This document shows positions 43,598 through 52,981 of a stretch of DNA of 64,000 bases, one piece after another. The notes below the pieces were generated by a model. It worked only from the letters and a program-made list of their open reading frames with translations, did not search any database and had not been told where the DNA came from. The translations under genes were made by a program, and so were the position numbers. The first letter of the stretch is position 1, and each line of letters opens with the position of its first letter. The stretch is from CAMDPA01 sp965223035 (lineage in GTDB: Bacteria > Pseudomonadota > Alphaproteobacteria > Rhizobiales > Hyphomicrobiaceae), in the NCBI GenBank assembly GCA_965223035.1, contig OZ244980.1, positions 930,001-994,000 of the forward strand, written 5' to 3'.

Positions 43598-44479
43598 ATG
43601 AAATTGTGCAGGTTCGACGACGACAGGCTCGGTGTGGTGAGAGGCGATCAGGTTCATGATGTGACCACCTGCCAGGAGCAGATTAGAGCAGCGCACGCTT
43701 ATGCCTCCTATGCCGATGCGGTGATCGCGGCGCTGCCCGATTGGCGCGAGCGGATCGAGCAGGCGGCCGACGGAGCCCCCGCCAAGCCGCTGGCCGCGGT
43801 CGAACTGTTGTCGCCGATTGCGCGACCTTCCAAAGTGATGGGGGCGCCCACCAATTACCACGCGCACATCGAAGAAATGGCCTCCCGGCGCGATCAACTG
43901 GGCGTAACGATCTCTCCCAAGATCGGCACCGCTGGGATTTTTCTCAAGTCGAATTCGTCGGTGGTCGGCCCGTCTCAGGGCATTCCGCTGCGCTTTCCAG
44001 AACGTTCCAACGAGCATGAAGCCGAGGTCGTTGCCATCATCGGCAAAACCGGCAGCGACATCACCAAGCCCGCGGCGATGGACTACATCGCCGGTTACTG
44101 CCTGGGACTCGACATGACGGCGCGTGGGCCTGAGGACCGCTCGTTCCGCAAGTCGATCGACGGATATTCCGTGCTCGGACCTTGGTTGGTGACCGCCGAT
44201 GAAATTGACGACCCTGGCAATCTGCCGTTTGAGCTCAAGGTCAACGGGGTCGCGCGCCAGCAGTCCAACACCAGCCTCCTGATCTATGACATTCCGCGCT
44301 TGATCGAGTTTGCCTCGTCCTTCTACACGCTCTACCCGGGTGATGTTTATTTCACCGGGACACCGGAGGGCGTCGGCCCGGTGCAGCCTGGCGACCGCAT
44401 TACGCTGAGTTCGGTGCCGGCACTGGGGACGCTCCAGATCGAGGTGCGCGCCCATGCGAGCGGCGAGACACCCCGCTGA
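43598..44479 (+). CDS. Fumarylacetoacetate hydrolase (FAH) family protein
   Basis: The protein has 293 residues with GAAAGAAGG upstream of its ATG. The FAH catalytic domain covers about residues 75-285: KVMGAPTNYHAHIEEMA, FLKSNSSVVGP, then the metal ligands in EHEAEVVAIIGK and the GLDMTARGPED segment, and DVYFTGTPEGVGPVQPGD near the end. FAH-family enzymes hydrolyse or decarboxylate 3-oxo- or 2-oxo-acid intermediates of aromatic or sugar catabolism. The exact reaction is unknown. It is divergent from the hisZ-hisG fusion, with a 190-bp gap. Confidence 0.9.
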   Translation: MKLCRFDDDRLGVVRGDQVHDVTTCQEQIRAAHAYASYADAVIAALPDWRERIEQAADGAPAKPLAAVELLSPIARPSKVMGAPTNYHAHIEEMASRRDQLGVTISPKIGTAGIFLKSNSSVVGPSQGIPLRFPERSNEHEAEVVAIIGKTGSDITKPAAMDYIAGYCLGLDMTARGPEDRSFRKSIDGYSVLGPWLVTADEIDDPGNLPFELKVNGVARQQSNTSLLIYDIPRLIEFASSFYTLYPGDVYFTGTPEGVGPVQPGDRITLSSVPALGTLQIEVRAHASGETPR

Positions 44480-44615
44480 CCGCGTCGCAGTACGGATTGG
44501 CGACGGTCGCGATCGGTCGCGATCGGGACCGGCTGCGATCGGGTTTGGACCCATCTGCTTGGCCCGATCTGCTTGGCGCAGCCAGAGCCAGCAGGGTCGG
44601 CCGGTTGTGATCGAC

Positions 44616-44780
44616 CGCTAGAGCAACCTGCCTTTGATCGGAACCGCAAAGCCGGTTCCGATTTAAGGCGCAATGATTATCGCTGTTAAAGTGTCGAGCA
44701 ACCTGCCTTTAATCGGGATCGTTCCGATTCAGATTAAAGGCAGGTTGCGCTAGGTGATGTCCACCTTAAGTGCAGCCGCC
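44616..44780. repeat. Interspersed repeat with hybrid and perfect hairpins
   Basis: GAGCAACCTGCCTTTGATCGGA begins a hairpin whose left arm is of the CCTTTGATCGG type and whose right arm is of the CGATTTAAGG type, a hybrid of the two classes. A second hairpin at 44700-44746 has 15-bp perfect arms, AACCTGCCTTTAATC and its complement. The element ends with GCGCTAGGTGATGTCCACCTTAAG. Confidence 0.85.
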
Positions 44781-45320
44781 GTTGATCGACCGGGAACATG
44801 TCTGACACATTAAACCGGCAGCATCCCCGACACGATCTGCCGTCAAACTTGGCCGGTTCCGCTGCGCTGCGCAGCCGCCAACGCGGTGGTCCTTGCCAGC
44901 GCCCGGCGCAAGCATGAGCCTCAACGCCTGCTGATCTTTGTCAGCCCAAAAGCAAAAGGAGCAAGGCAGGCAACCTTGCTCCTTACATACCGACTATCGT
45001 TGGCAATCAGCCCTGCAAAGCCAGCGCTCGCGGCCGCTCTGCATCGGGAATTGATGGTGGCGCCGTATTATGGCTGTCCGGATTTGTCGCTCCCTAGACC
45101 TGGGCAGGTACCGTGCCAAGCACGGTTTAGCCCCGACGCTGGATGTCATACCTCAGGTGCGGCCGTCTGTCACCCGTATTATCGCAGGATTGTCGAATCA
45201 ATTTTAGTGAAATTGACAATTGCGTACCCTGATCGATGTTCAGTCATCGTCGGCGCTGAGTTGTCAGCGCTTGCATTACCGTTTAAGAGCCGCGCCAGCT
45301 GCTAATGACTGGATCCGTCT
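44781..45320. other. Gene-free stretch upstream of proS with isolated hairpins
   Basis: No credible protein gene is visible over 540 bases. It holds an 11-bp perfect hairpin at 44956-44984 (separate entry) and ACCGTGC-CAA-GCACGGT at 45110-45126. On the plus strand TTGACA occurs near 45219, a plausible -35 element for proS. GATAAT occurs on the minus strand near 45180. Confidence 0.5.
44956..44984 (-). terminator. Hairpin with a T-rich flank on the minus strand, candidate Rho-independent terminator
   Basis: AAGGAGCAAGG (44956-44966) and CCTTGCTCCTT (44974-44984) pair perfectly around a 7-nt loop. Read on the minus strand the hairpin is followed by TTTTGCTTTTGG, a T-rich tract suited to termination. 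No minus-strand gene lies directly upstream, which suggests an unannotated small transcript from the 45.0-45.3 kb region, or a site that blocks read-through into proS antisense. Confidence 0.45.
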
Positions 45321-46667
45321 ATGCGCCTTTCACGCTACTTTTTGCCGCTTTTGCGGGAGACGCCGAAGGAAGCGGAGATCATCTCCCACCAATTGATGTT
45401 ACGCGCCGGGCTGATCAAACAGTCGGCGGCCGGCATCTATTCGTGGTTGCCACTTGGCCTGAGGGTGTTGAGAAAAATCGAGGCGATCGTGCGCGAGGAA
45501 CAGGATCGTGCCGGTGCCATCGAGATCTTGATGCCGACCATTCAGCCTGCGGATCTTTGGCGTGAATCAGGCCGCTACGACGCTTATGGCAAGGAGATGT
45601 TACGGATCACCGACCGGCATGAGCGCGACATGTTGTTTGGGCCTACAGCCGAGGAGGTGGTGACCGCGATCTTCAGGGACTTCGTCAAGAGCTACAAAGA
45701 CCTGCCGAAGAATCTCTACAATATCCAGTGGAAGTTCCGCGACGAGATCCGGCCGCGCTTTGGGGTGATGCGCGGTCGTGAGTTCCTGATGAAGGATGCC
45801 TACTCGTTCGATCTGTCGATCGAGGATGGCCGCCGCAGCTACAATCGCATGTTCGTCGCCTATTTGCGCACGTTCGCACGGCTGGGACTGAAATCGGTGC
45901 CGATGGCCGCGGACACCGGCCCGATCGGCGGCGACCTATCGCATGAGTTCATCATCTTGGCCGAGACCGGCGAAAGTCAGGTGTTCTGCCACAAGGACTT
46001 GATCGACGGTGCGATTCCGCCTGCCGATACCGACTTCGATGTGGATCTGGAGCCAATCGTGAAGGCATGGACGACGCTGTACGCGGCCACCGACGAGATG
46101 CACGACGCCACGCGATTTGCAGCCGAAGTGCCACAGGATAAACAGGTTTCAGCACGCGGGATCGAAGTCGGCCACATTTTCTTCTTCGGAACCAAATACG
46201 CCGAACCTATGGGCGCACGCGTGCAGGGGCCGGATGGTAGTATGATTATCTTGCAGATGGGCTCCTACGGAGTCGGCATCTCGCGTTTGGTGGGTGCCAT
46301 TATCGAGGCTTGCCACGACGAGTCCGGAATCGTTTGGCCGATGAGCGTGGCGCCTTACCAGGTCGGGCTGGTCAATCTCCGGCACGGCGATGCGAGCACC
46401 GATCAGGCCTGCGAGGGCCTCTACGCCGCGCTGTGGGCGCAAGGCGTGGAGGTGCTTTACGACGATACCGACGAACGCGCCGGTGCAAAGTTCGCGCGGA
46501 TGGATCTGATTGGCGTGCCAATACAGCTGATTGTTGGGCCGAAGGGACTGGCTGCCGGAGAGGTTGAAATAAAGGTTCGCGCCGACGGCCGGCGCACCAG
46601 TGTTAACCCCGAGGCGGCGATTGCGCGAATCGGGGCTACAGTGTCGGCGGCGCTGGCGGTCCACTGA
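45321..46667 (+). CDS. proS: Prolyl-tRNA synthetase, short alphaproteobacterial type
   Basis: The protein has 448 residues. The class II core is complete: MRLSRYFLPLLRETPKEAE at the N-terminus, motif 2 region KFRDEIRPRFGVMRGREFLMKDAYSF, motif 3 MGSYGVGISRLVGAIIE, and the C-terminal anticodon-binding domain with GAKFARMDLIGVPIQLIVG. The insertion (editing) domain of the long bacterial type is missing, as usual for alphaproteobacterial ProRS. It charges tRNA-Pro with proline. lolC/E follows 156 bp downstream. Confidence 0.96.
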   Translation: MRLSRYFLPLLRETPKEAEIISHQLMLRAGLIKQSAAGIYSWLPLGLRVLRKIEAIVREEQDRAGAIEILMPTIQPADLWRESGRYDAYGKEMLRITDRHERDMLFGPTAEEVVTAIFRDFVKSYKDLPKNLYNIQWKFRDEIRPRFGVMRGREFLMKDAYSFDLSIEDGRRSYNRMFVAYLRTFARLGLKSVPMAADTGPIGGDLSHEFIILAETGESQVFCHKDLIDGAIPPADTDFDVDLEPIVKAWTTLYAATDEMHDATRFAAEVPQDKQVSARGIEVGHIFFFGTKYAEPMGARVQGPDGSMIILQMGSYGVGISRLVGAIIEACHDESGIVWPMSVAPYQVGLVNLRHGDASTDQACEGLYAALWAQGVEVLYDDTDERAGAKFARMDLIGVPIQLIVGPKGLAAGEVEIKVRADGRRTSVNPEAAIARIGATVSAALAVH

Positions 46668-46823
46668 GCTGATGGCGAACCGGTGCGGCAGTGCTGTGCG
46701 TTGATGATTGTGGCGCGATCCGCCGCCGTTGTGACGTTGCGGCTCGGGTCAATCGGGTTGATGGCGTGGTGATTTTGGCCGCGGGGTTCACGGGCCGGCC
46801 AACCGAGGGAAGAGATGTAGTCG

Positions 46824-48098
46824 ATGAACGATGTGCGCGATGCCGGGCCACTGGCCCCCGTCGAGTGGATGCTCGCCATGCGCTACCTGCGCGCCCGCCG
46901 CAAAGAGGGCTTCATATCCGTGATCGCCGGGTTTTCATTCACCGGCATCATGCTCGGCGTCGCGACGCTGATCATCGTGATGGCGGTGATGAATGGCTTC
47001 CGCAATCAATTGTTCGAGAAAATTCTTGGGCTGAATGGCCACGCCGTGGTGCACAAGCTGCAAAGCGCCGGACCTCTGACCAACTATGACGAGGTGGCCG
47101 ACAAGCTTGAGCGCGTGGCCGGTGTCAAGCACGCGATCCCCTTGATTGAGGGCCAGGTCATGGTGTCCTCGCCGGTGCAGGCGCTGGGTGGGCTGGTCCG
47201 CGGTGTGAGCGAGCAAGGCGTCAAGTCGATCCCGCTGGTCGCCAACAATATCATCGCCGGGACGCTCGACGGTTTTGACCGCCAGAATGGGTTGGCGATC
47301 GGCGCCAGGTTGGCCAGCGCGCTCGGCCTGTCGCATGGCGATCACGTAACCCTGGTGTCTCCGCGGGGAACCTCTACACCGTTCGGCACGGCGCCGCGCA
47401 CCCGCTCGTTCAAGATCCAAGCGGTGTTCGAGATGGGCATGTCCGAATACGATCGGACGATGGTGTTCCTGCCCATGAAACAAGCACAGCGCTATTTCTC
47501 ACGCGTGGGACGGGTCGATGTGATCGAGGTGATCGCCGATTCGCCGGACAATATCGATCAGACCATTGCGGCGATGAAAAAACAGGTGGGACCCGCGTTT
47601 GGCTTTGCCAGTTGGCGACAGCGCAACATGACGTTCTTCACCGTGCTCAAGGTCGAGCAGATGGTGATGTTCATCATTCTGTCGTTGATCATCCTGGTGG
47701 CCGCACTCAACATCATCTCCGGCATGATGATGCTGGTCAAAGATAAGAGCCGCGATATCGCAATTCTGCGCACGATGGGCGCGACGCAGGGGGCGATGAT
47801 GCGGGTGTTCTTGCTGACCGGGGCTTCGATCGGCGTGGTCGGTACGATCGCCGGGCTGGTGATCGGCATGCTGTTTTGCTGGAAGATCGAAGAGATTAAG
47901 CAATTCGTGCAATGGATAACCGGTACCACCATCATGGACCCGACGATCTATTACCTGACGCGATTGCCCGCCGAGATCAATCCTTTGGAAACACTGTTCA
48001 TAGTGGTGATGGCGTTTGCATTGACCTTACTTGCGACAATTTATCCGTCTTGGCGTGCATCTAAGCTCGACCCGGTCGAAGCGCTTCGATACGAGTAA
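46824..48098 (+). CDS. Lipoprotein-releasing ABC transporter permease, LolC/LolE type
   Basis: The protein has 424 residues. The N-terminal MLAMRYLRARRKEGFISVIAGFSFTGIMLGVATLIIVMAVMNGFR is the LolC/E signature (first membrane segment about 30-52). A long periplasmic domain (about 55-270) follows. Three membrane segments near 276-300, 325-350 and 385-405 make up the FtsX domain with MMMLVKDKSRDIAILRTMGAT. It releases lipoproteins from the inner membrane to LolA. Only one such permease is encoded here, so it probably acts as a homodimer, as reported for single LolF-like types. lolD follows 24 bp later. Confidence 0.93.
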   Translation: MNDVRDAGPLAPVEWMLAMRYLRARRKEGFISVIAGFSFTGIMLGVATLIIVMAVMNGFRNQLFEKILGLNGHAVVHKLQSAGPLTNYDEVADKLERVAGVKHAIPLIEGQVMVSSPVQALGGLVRGVSEQGVKSIPLVANNIIAGTLDGFDRQNGLAIGARLASALGLSHGDHVTLVSPRGTSTPFGTAPRTRSFKIQAVFEMGMSEYDRTMVFLPMKQAQRYFSRVGRVDVIEVIADSPDNIDQTIAAMKKQVGPAFGFASWRQRNMTFFTVLKVEQMVMFIILSLIILVAALNIISGMMMLVKDKSRDIAILRTMGATQGAMMRVFLLTGASIGVVGTIAGLVIGMLFCWKIEEIKQFVQWITGTTIMDPTIYYLTRLPAEINPLETLFIVVMAFALTLLATIYPSWRASKLDPVEALRYE

Positions 48099-48122
48099 GA
48101 GACCGACACTGAAGGACATTCT

Positions 48123-48833
48123 GTGAACGATACTGGCATCACCCCTGTGCTCGAGTTGCGCAACCTGGTGCAAACTTATCACCAGGGGTCGCGCGCGATC
48201 CACGTGCTGCGTGGTGCGTCCGCCGTACTATGGCCGGGACAGGCGGTGGCTTTGGTGGGGCCATCCGGCGCCGGCAAGTCGACGCTGTTGCATATCGCCG
48301 GGCTGCTTGAGACACCATCCTCCGGTGACATCGTTGTGTGTGGTCGCGACTGCACGAGATTGCCGGACGAGGGGCGCACCCGCGTGCGTCGGCAAGAGAT
48401 GGGGTTCGTCTATCAGTTCCACCAACTGTTGCCGGAATTCTCGGCCTTAGAAAATGTGGCTATCCCACAGATGATCCGCGGCAAAAGTCGCCGCCAAGCC
48501 GAAGCCCACGGGCGCGATTTGCTGAGCGGCCTAGGATTGGGCGCGCGGGTCGATCATCGGCCGGCGGAATTGTCGGGCGGCGAGCAGCAACGCACGGCGA
48601 TCGCGCGCGCGCTGGCCAACGCCCCGCGCTTGTTGCTGGCCGACGAACCGACCGGCAACCTCGATCCGCAGACGTCGGAAGGCGTCTTTACCGAGCTGAT
48701 CGACCTGATTGAGCGTACCGGTGTCGCCGCGCTGATTGCCACCCACAATATGGACTTGGCGAGCCGCATGCACCGCGTGCTCCGCGTGCATGACGGCCAG
48801 CTGATGGAACAGTCGCCAGCGCAGGTCGCCTAG
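48123..48833 (+). CDS. lolD: Lipoprotein-releasing ABC transporter ATPase LolD
   Basis: The protein has 236 residues from a GTG at 48123 with AAGGA upstream. Walker A is GPSGAGKST, the Q-loop region FVYQFHQLLPEFSALENV is LolD-like, the signature is LSGGEQQR, and Walker B is LLLADEPTGNLD with the His switch in ATHN. It powers lipoprotein extraction together with the preceding permease, with which it forms a two-gene operon. An interspersed repeat begins immediately after its stop codon. Confidence 0.94.
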   Translation: MNDTGITPVLELRNLVQTYHQGSRAIHVLRGASAVLWPGQAVALVGPSGAGKSTLLHIAGLLETPSSGDIVVCGRDCTRLPDEGRTRVRRQEMGFVYQFHQLLPEFSALENVAIPQMIRGKSRRQAEAHGRDLLSGLGLGARVDHRPAELSGGEQQRTAIARALANAPRLLLADEPTGNLDPQTSEGVFTELIDLIERTGVAALIATHNMDLASRMHRVLRVHDGQLMEQSPAQVA

Positions 48834-48960
48834 AGCAACCTACCTTTGATCGGAATCGGAACGAACCTGATTAAAGGCGCGATGATCTAGCTCATCTCCG
48901 CCCAAGGCGGATCAGCGCGGATCGGCCTTGCCGGCCCGCTCCCCCACCCGGCCAGGCAGG
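48833..48960. repeat. Interspersed repeat downstream of lolD
   Basis: GAGCAACCTACCTTTGATCGGA starts right after the lolD stop. Its right arm reads TGATTAAAGG, so the hairpin is imperfect. GATGATCTAGCTCATCTCCGCCCAAGGCGGA and GGCCCGCTCCCCC follow. It may serve as the lolCD transcript end. Confidence 0.75.
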
Positions 48961-49048
48961 GAGCCGATGTCCACGTCGTCGCGACGTCCGGGGGTTCGTC
49001 ACCGCGCACCAAGCCAAATTTTGACAGAGCCCGATGGTCGGTCGCGCC

Positions 49049-51391
49049 TCACGGCGTTACGCCGCCGGTGCGGGCGGCAGCGATCAGGCCAAGGATGTCT
49101 TGCGGCGAGAGCGGGGTTCGCGAGATCGTGACGCCAAACGGGCTGAGTGCGTCCTCGACTGCGGCGATGACGGCGGCGGCCGCCGGTATCGTGCCGACCT
49201 CGCCCACGCCCTTGGCTCCAAGCGGGTTGTTCGGTGACAGGGACTGCACGAACATGGTTTCGATGCGTGGCAGGTCGGGCGCGGAGGCCAGCAGGTACTC
49301 GGCGAAGGTGGTGCTGAGCGGTTGGGCCGTCTCGTCAAAGCGCATGCACTCGAGCACAGCATTGCCGATGCCGTGGACGATCCCGCCATGCACTTGTCCG
49401 TCCACCAACATCGGGTTGATCAGCTTGCCTGAATCCTGCAGGGCAAGATAGCGCCGCAGCGACACCTGTCCTGTCTCGATGTCGACCTCGACCTCCGCCA
49501 CATGGCTGGCATTGGCGTAGGCCAGCGGTCCGGTCTGCCAGGTCTCGACCGCCTCCAAGCCGGGATCGAGGCCGTCGGGAAAGGCATAGCCGGGGGCGCC
49601 GCGTAACATGCGCGCGATCTCGGCGAGCGATACGCCGCGCCCGGGCACGCCCTTGAGGGCAACACTGCCGCCGACCAATTCGAGATCGTCCTCGGCGGCC
49701 TCCAAAAGATGAGAGGCGAGCCGTTTGGCCTTGTCGGCAACCTTGCGGCTCGCTAGCAGCACCGACGATCCGGCCGTCACCAGTTGCCGGCTGGCAAATC
49801 CACCGAGGCCCAAGGGGGCGGCCGCGGTATCACCGGTCGTCACCGTGATGTCGCGGGCGTCGAGCCCGAGCTGATCGGCGCAGATTTGGGCGAGCGCGGT
49901 CGATAGGCCCTGTCCCATCTCCGCCGCGCCGGTATAGACCGATACCCGTCCGGACGGCGCGACGCGCACACAACCCGACTCGTAGGGACCGCGGCCGGTG
50001 CCCTTCACCGCGTTGGCCAGCCCGATCCCCAGATGGCGCCCTTGGCTGCGCGCGACGGATTGTCGGTGCTTGAACGCCTGCCAGCCGGCCGCCGCCAACA
50101 CCTTGGCTTGGGCCTGAGCATAGTCGCCGCTGTCGTAGACAATGCTGGCACCGGAGCGCGCCTTGAGCGGCTTGTGATAGGGCATGTCGCTGGCCGGAAT
50201 CAGATTGATTGCGCGCACCGCCGCCCGGTCCATGGCCAATTCGCGCGCGACCCGATCCATCAGTCGTTCCATCACGAAAGTCGCTTGCGGGTAACCGGCG
50301 CCGCGCACCGATGAAACCGGCACCTTGTTGGTCAGCGCGACCGTGACATCCATTGCGTAGGCCGGCAGCACATAAGGTCCGGGTACGGCGGTGGCTGAAT
50401 TGTACGGCAGGTTGGCGGCCTTGAATGTGTAAGCGCCCTGGTCATGAACCAGGTGGCCGCGCACGCCGCGCAGCCGCCCGTCCGGATCGACGGCGACCGC
50501 CATCGACCAGTGCTGATCGCGCTCCTGAATGGCCCCCAGGAAATGCTCGCGGCGGTCCTCGACCCATTTCAGCGAGACGCCGAGCCGACGCGCGGCACAC
50601 ACGACGGCGATATCCTCTGGATAAACACAATACTTGGGGCCGAAGCCGCCGCCGATGTCGGGTGAAATCACCCTCACCTTGTCGTCTGGCATGCCGGTGA
50701 CGGTGACGATCGTCTGCTGCAGGTCATTCGGCATTTGGGTGGACGCCCACACAACGAGCGCATCCTCGTGGCCGCGGTGCTCGACGACGAGGCCACGTCC
50801 TTCGAGCGGATGGCCGCAGCCGCGATGTACGGCGATCTCTTCGGCGAAGACCAAAGCGCCGTCCGCGAACGCTCGTTCGATGTCGCCGTAGGCGACGCGA
50901 TAGGTGGTCAGGACGTTGGAGGCCAGCCCGCTGCGCACGGGTGGCGCGGTCTGGGCCAGGCTGGCGTGAAGCGTGTCGACGACGGGCAGCGGATCGTAGC
51001 CGATCTCGACCAGCCCGGCGCCGTCCTCCGCCGCATAACGGCTGTCGGCCACGACCATCGCCACCAGCTCGCCGGCAAACGCCACCTCCTGATCGGCCAA
51101 AATGAAGGGTGTGCTCGGTGATTGGGAAGGGGCCGCCGCGGCGATCAGCGGCATCCGGGGTGAGCGCGCGACCTCGACGATGTCCTTTAAGGTGAGCACC
51201 GCACGAACGCCTTCGACCGCCCGCGCGCGGGTGCAATCCAATGCGGTGATACGCGCATGGGCGTAGGCACTGCGCACAAACGCGACATGCCGGAGATCGG
51301 TGAGATCCACGTCATCGAGGTAGCTGGCCCGGCCGCTCAGCATGACTGTATCGCGGGGCCGGTGCACCCGCTCGCCGATCGACACTGTCAT
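49049..51391 (-). CDS. Molybdenum hydroxylase large subunit, xanthine dehydrogenase/CoxL superfamily, orphan
   Basis: The protein has 780 residues. Two aldehyde oxidase/XDH domains are present, with molybdopterin-binding motifs GGGFGPKYCVYPED and GRGPYESGCVRV, GAAEMGQGLSTALAQICAD, and the catalytic glutamate E731 in GAKGVGEVGT. The active-site loop reads SSVRGAGYPQATF and lacks the CoxL cysteine of CO dehydrogenases, so it is a form II-like hydroxylase of unknown substrate. The FAD and [2Fe-2S] subunits normally encoded alongside are absent. The ATG at 51391 is used; GTG at 51400 is possible. The interspersed repeat abuts its 5' end. Confidence 0.88.
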   Translation of the reverse strand: MTVSIGERVHRPRDTVMLSGRASYLDDVDLTDLRHVAFVRSAYAHARITALDCTRARAVEGVRAVLTLKDIVEVARSPRMPLIAAAAPSQSPSTPFILADQEVAFAGELVAMVVADSRYAAEDGAGLVEIGYDPLPVVDTLHASLAQTAPPVRSGLASNVLTTYRVAYGDIERAFADGALVFAEEIAVHRGCGHPLEGRGLVVEHRGHEDALVVWASTQMPNDLQQTIVTVTGMPDDKVRVISPDIGGGFGPKYCVYPEDIAVVCAARRLGVSLKWVEDRREHFLGAIQERDQHWSMAVAVDPDGRLRGVRGHLVHDQGAYTFKAANLPYNSATAVPGPYVLPAYAMDVTVALTNKVPVSSVRGAGYPQATFVMERLMDRVARELAMDRAAVRAINLIPASDMPYHKPLKARSGASIVYDSGDYAQAQAKVLAAAGWQAFKHRQSVARSQGRHLGIGLANAVKGTGRGPYESGCVRVAPSGRVSVYTGAAEMGQGLSTALAQICADQLGLDARDITVTTGDTAAAPLGLGGFASRQLVTAGSSVLLASRKVADKAKRLASHLLEAAEDDLELVGGSVALKGVPGRGVSLAEIARMLRGAPGYAFPDGLDPGLEAVETWQTGPLAYANASHVAEVEVDIETGQVSLRRYLALQDSGKLINPMLVDGQVHGGIVHGIGNAVLECMRFDETAQPLSTTFAEYLLASAPDLPRIETMFVQSLSPNNPLGAKGVGEVGTIPAAAAVIAAVEDALSPFGVTISRTPLSPQDILGLIAAARTGGVTP

Positions 51392-51410
51392 GAGGTTCAC
51401 CGCAGTGTGA

Positions 51411-51575
51411 CGCGCTAGATCATCGCGCCTTCAATCGGAACCGCAACGCCGATTCCAATTGCGCCGGTTCCGATTTAAGGCGCAAAGATGATCGCTCTTG
51501 AAGTGGTGAGCAACGTTCTGCCTTTGATCGGGATCGTTCCGATTCCGATCAAAGGCAGGTTGCTCTAGTCACTGT
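51411..51575. repeat. Interspersed repeat with two hairpins between the Mo-hydroxylase and alpha/beta hydrolase genes
   Basis: The first hairpin (51425-51483) has near-perfect GCGCCTTCAATCGGAACCG arms around GCAACGCCGATTCCAATTGCG. The second (51518-51558) has 14-bp perfect arms CTGCCTTTGATCGG and its complement, with loop GATCGTTCCGATT and outer GAGCAAC/GTTGCTC arms (51508-51514, 51559-51565). Confidence 0.9.
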
Positions 51576-51648
51576 CGGGCGCGGGTGGCCACCAAGTCAA
51601 GCCTGCCCAACGTTGCGCCCGGCCGGTGGCGGCAAATCTCGGCGCTGA

Positions 51649-52746
51649 CTATCGGGCGGGCCTGGCTTGACCGGACCCACGCCGGTAGCTGGTCATCTGC
51701 GTGAGCAGATCGGCGATCGGGGCGCTGGTCCAAGCCTTGGTGACCAGATGGCGGTGCGCGGCGTCATCGCCGACGTCGACGAACGACAGCATGCCGGGTC
51801 GGACGTGCGGCTGCGCCGACACATCAAAGGCGACGGAGCGTTGGCCGAGCCACCGCATCATGTCCTGGTTGCGTGCGCGGGTCGACCGGGCATAGACGCT
51901 GACCAAAAACACGCTGTCGTCGCGCATGATCCAATTGTTGAACTTGCCAAGCTCACCATAGAGCGCGTCGAGCAGCACCACGCCGCGCACGCGCCTGCCC
52001 GCGCCGCCATGGTGTAACGACCAGGCGGTGGCGAGATAGCCGCCAGAATAGGCAATGATCAGGACCGGCATGTTCGCGAACGTCCGGCGTGCCCGGCGAT
52101 CGCCGTAAAGCTTGCCCAAGTGCCAGGCAGCTTCATCCAAAAGGCGCGCGAAGCCGCCCGGCTGCCAGATCTTGCCCGGGCTGGAATCGGCTGCATCGGC
52201 GGCCAACTGCGGTGCCACCAGAACGGCGTTGGCGTGCGAACGAGAGATTTGCGCCGTGACCCGTTGGCGGGCATAGACGTCCTCGCGCAAAGTCGCCCCG
52301 TGACCGTGAAAAAACACCACCAACAGGCCAGGACGGCGCGCATCAAAGCCACGCGGGATGTGCAACAAAACCCGGCTATCGGAATAGGCCTTGTCGGCCC
52401 AGAGCACCCGTCCGCTGCGGGTTTTTCGCCCCTTGCGCCCGTCCTTTTCGTAATTGAGAAACGGTTGATGGGTGCGGGGGTGGTTGCCGAGGTAGGGAAA
52501 TGGGGCGCTGTCGAATGGAACCAGCACGGTGCGGGATCGGCGCATCGGACCACGCCGAGAATAGATCTGCTGGGGAACCGGTACTGCGATGTTAACGGTG
52601 GTGTTCCAACCCGTCACCTCGGCCCGGACAGGCACTAGGGCCGCTGCGGCGACAACGGAGAAGAGCGCAGCCACGGCGCCGATCCGGGCCGCACGGCGGT
52701 AGGTCGTCGACCAGGGTTGGCCGCGGGAGGTCGTCGCTTTCAACAC
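51649..52746 (-). CDS. Secreted alpha/beta-hydrolase-like protein
   Basis: The protein has 365 residues from a GTG at 52746. A basic N-terminus and hydrophobic core (about 22-42, ending VPVRA) form a signal peptide or anchor. LLVVFFHGHGATLRED carries the oxyanion strand, IAYSGGYLATAWSLHH the nucleophile serine of a GxSxG-like elbow, and DDAAHRHLVTKAW the probable catalytic His. The substrate is unknown. The basic, Arg-rich sequence fits a periplasmic protein. It is divergent from another secreted protein across 235 bp, so the two may share control. Confidence 0.8.
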   Translation of the reverse strand: MLKATTSRGQPWSTTYRRAARIGAVAALFSVVAAAALVPVRAEVTGWNTTVNIAVPVPQQIYSRRGPMRRSRTVLVPFDSAPFPYLGNHPRTHQPFLNYEKDGRKGRKTRSGRVLWADKAYSDSRVLLHIPRGFDARRPGLLVVFFHGHGATLREDVYARQRVTAQISRSHANAVLVAPQLAADAADSSPGKIWQPGGFARLLDEAAWHLGKLYGDRRARRTFANMPVLIIAYSGGYLATAWSLHHGGAGRRVRGVVLLDALYGELGKFNNWIMRDDSVFLVSVYARSTRARNQDMMRWLGQRSVAFDVSAQPHVRPGMLSFVDVGDDAAHRHLVTKAWTSAPIADLLTQMTSYRRGSGQARPAR

Positions 52747-52981
52747 GTTTCCGGTTCCGTCTTATTGCGGCCCTCGGTTCACGCTCTGAGTGGCAGGTAG
52801 TGTTGCAACAATGCCCCCGTCGCACAAATCAACGCCGACCAAGTGCTTCTCTCGTATGAAGGAATCTTGTCAGAAGCGTGGTTACCAAGTTACCAAGATC
52901 TGCTGATTCTGGTTGCATCATTTGCCAGCCAAGGATCGGGGTAGCCAGCAGGAACATGGCGGGGCAGGTTGGGGTTGGGGT

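Noticed and set aside
44886..45305. 139-codon plus-strand frame upstream of proS
   Set aside because: It contains the 44956-44984 hairpin, has no recognisable family pattern and no good ribosome site.
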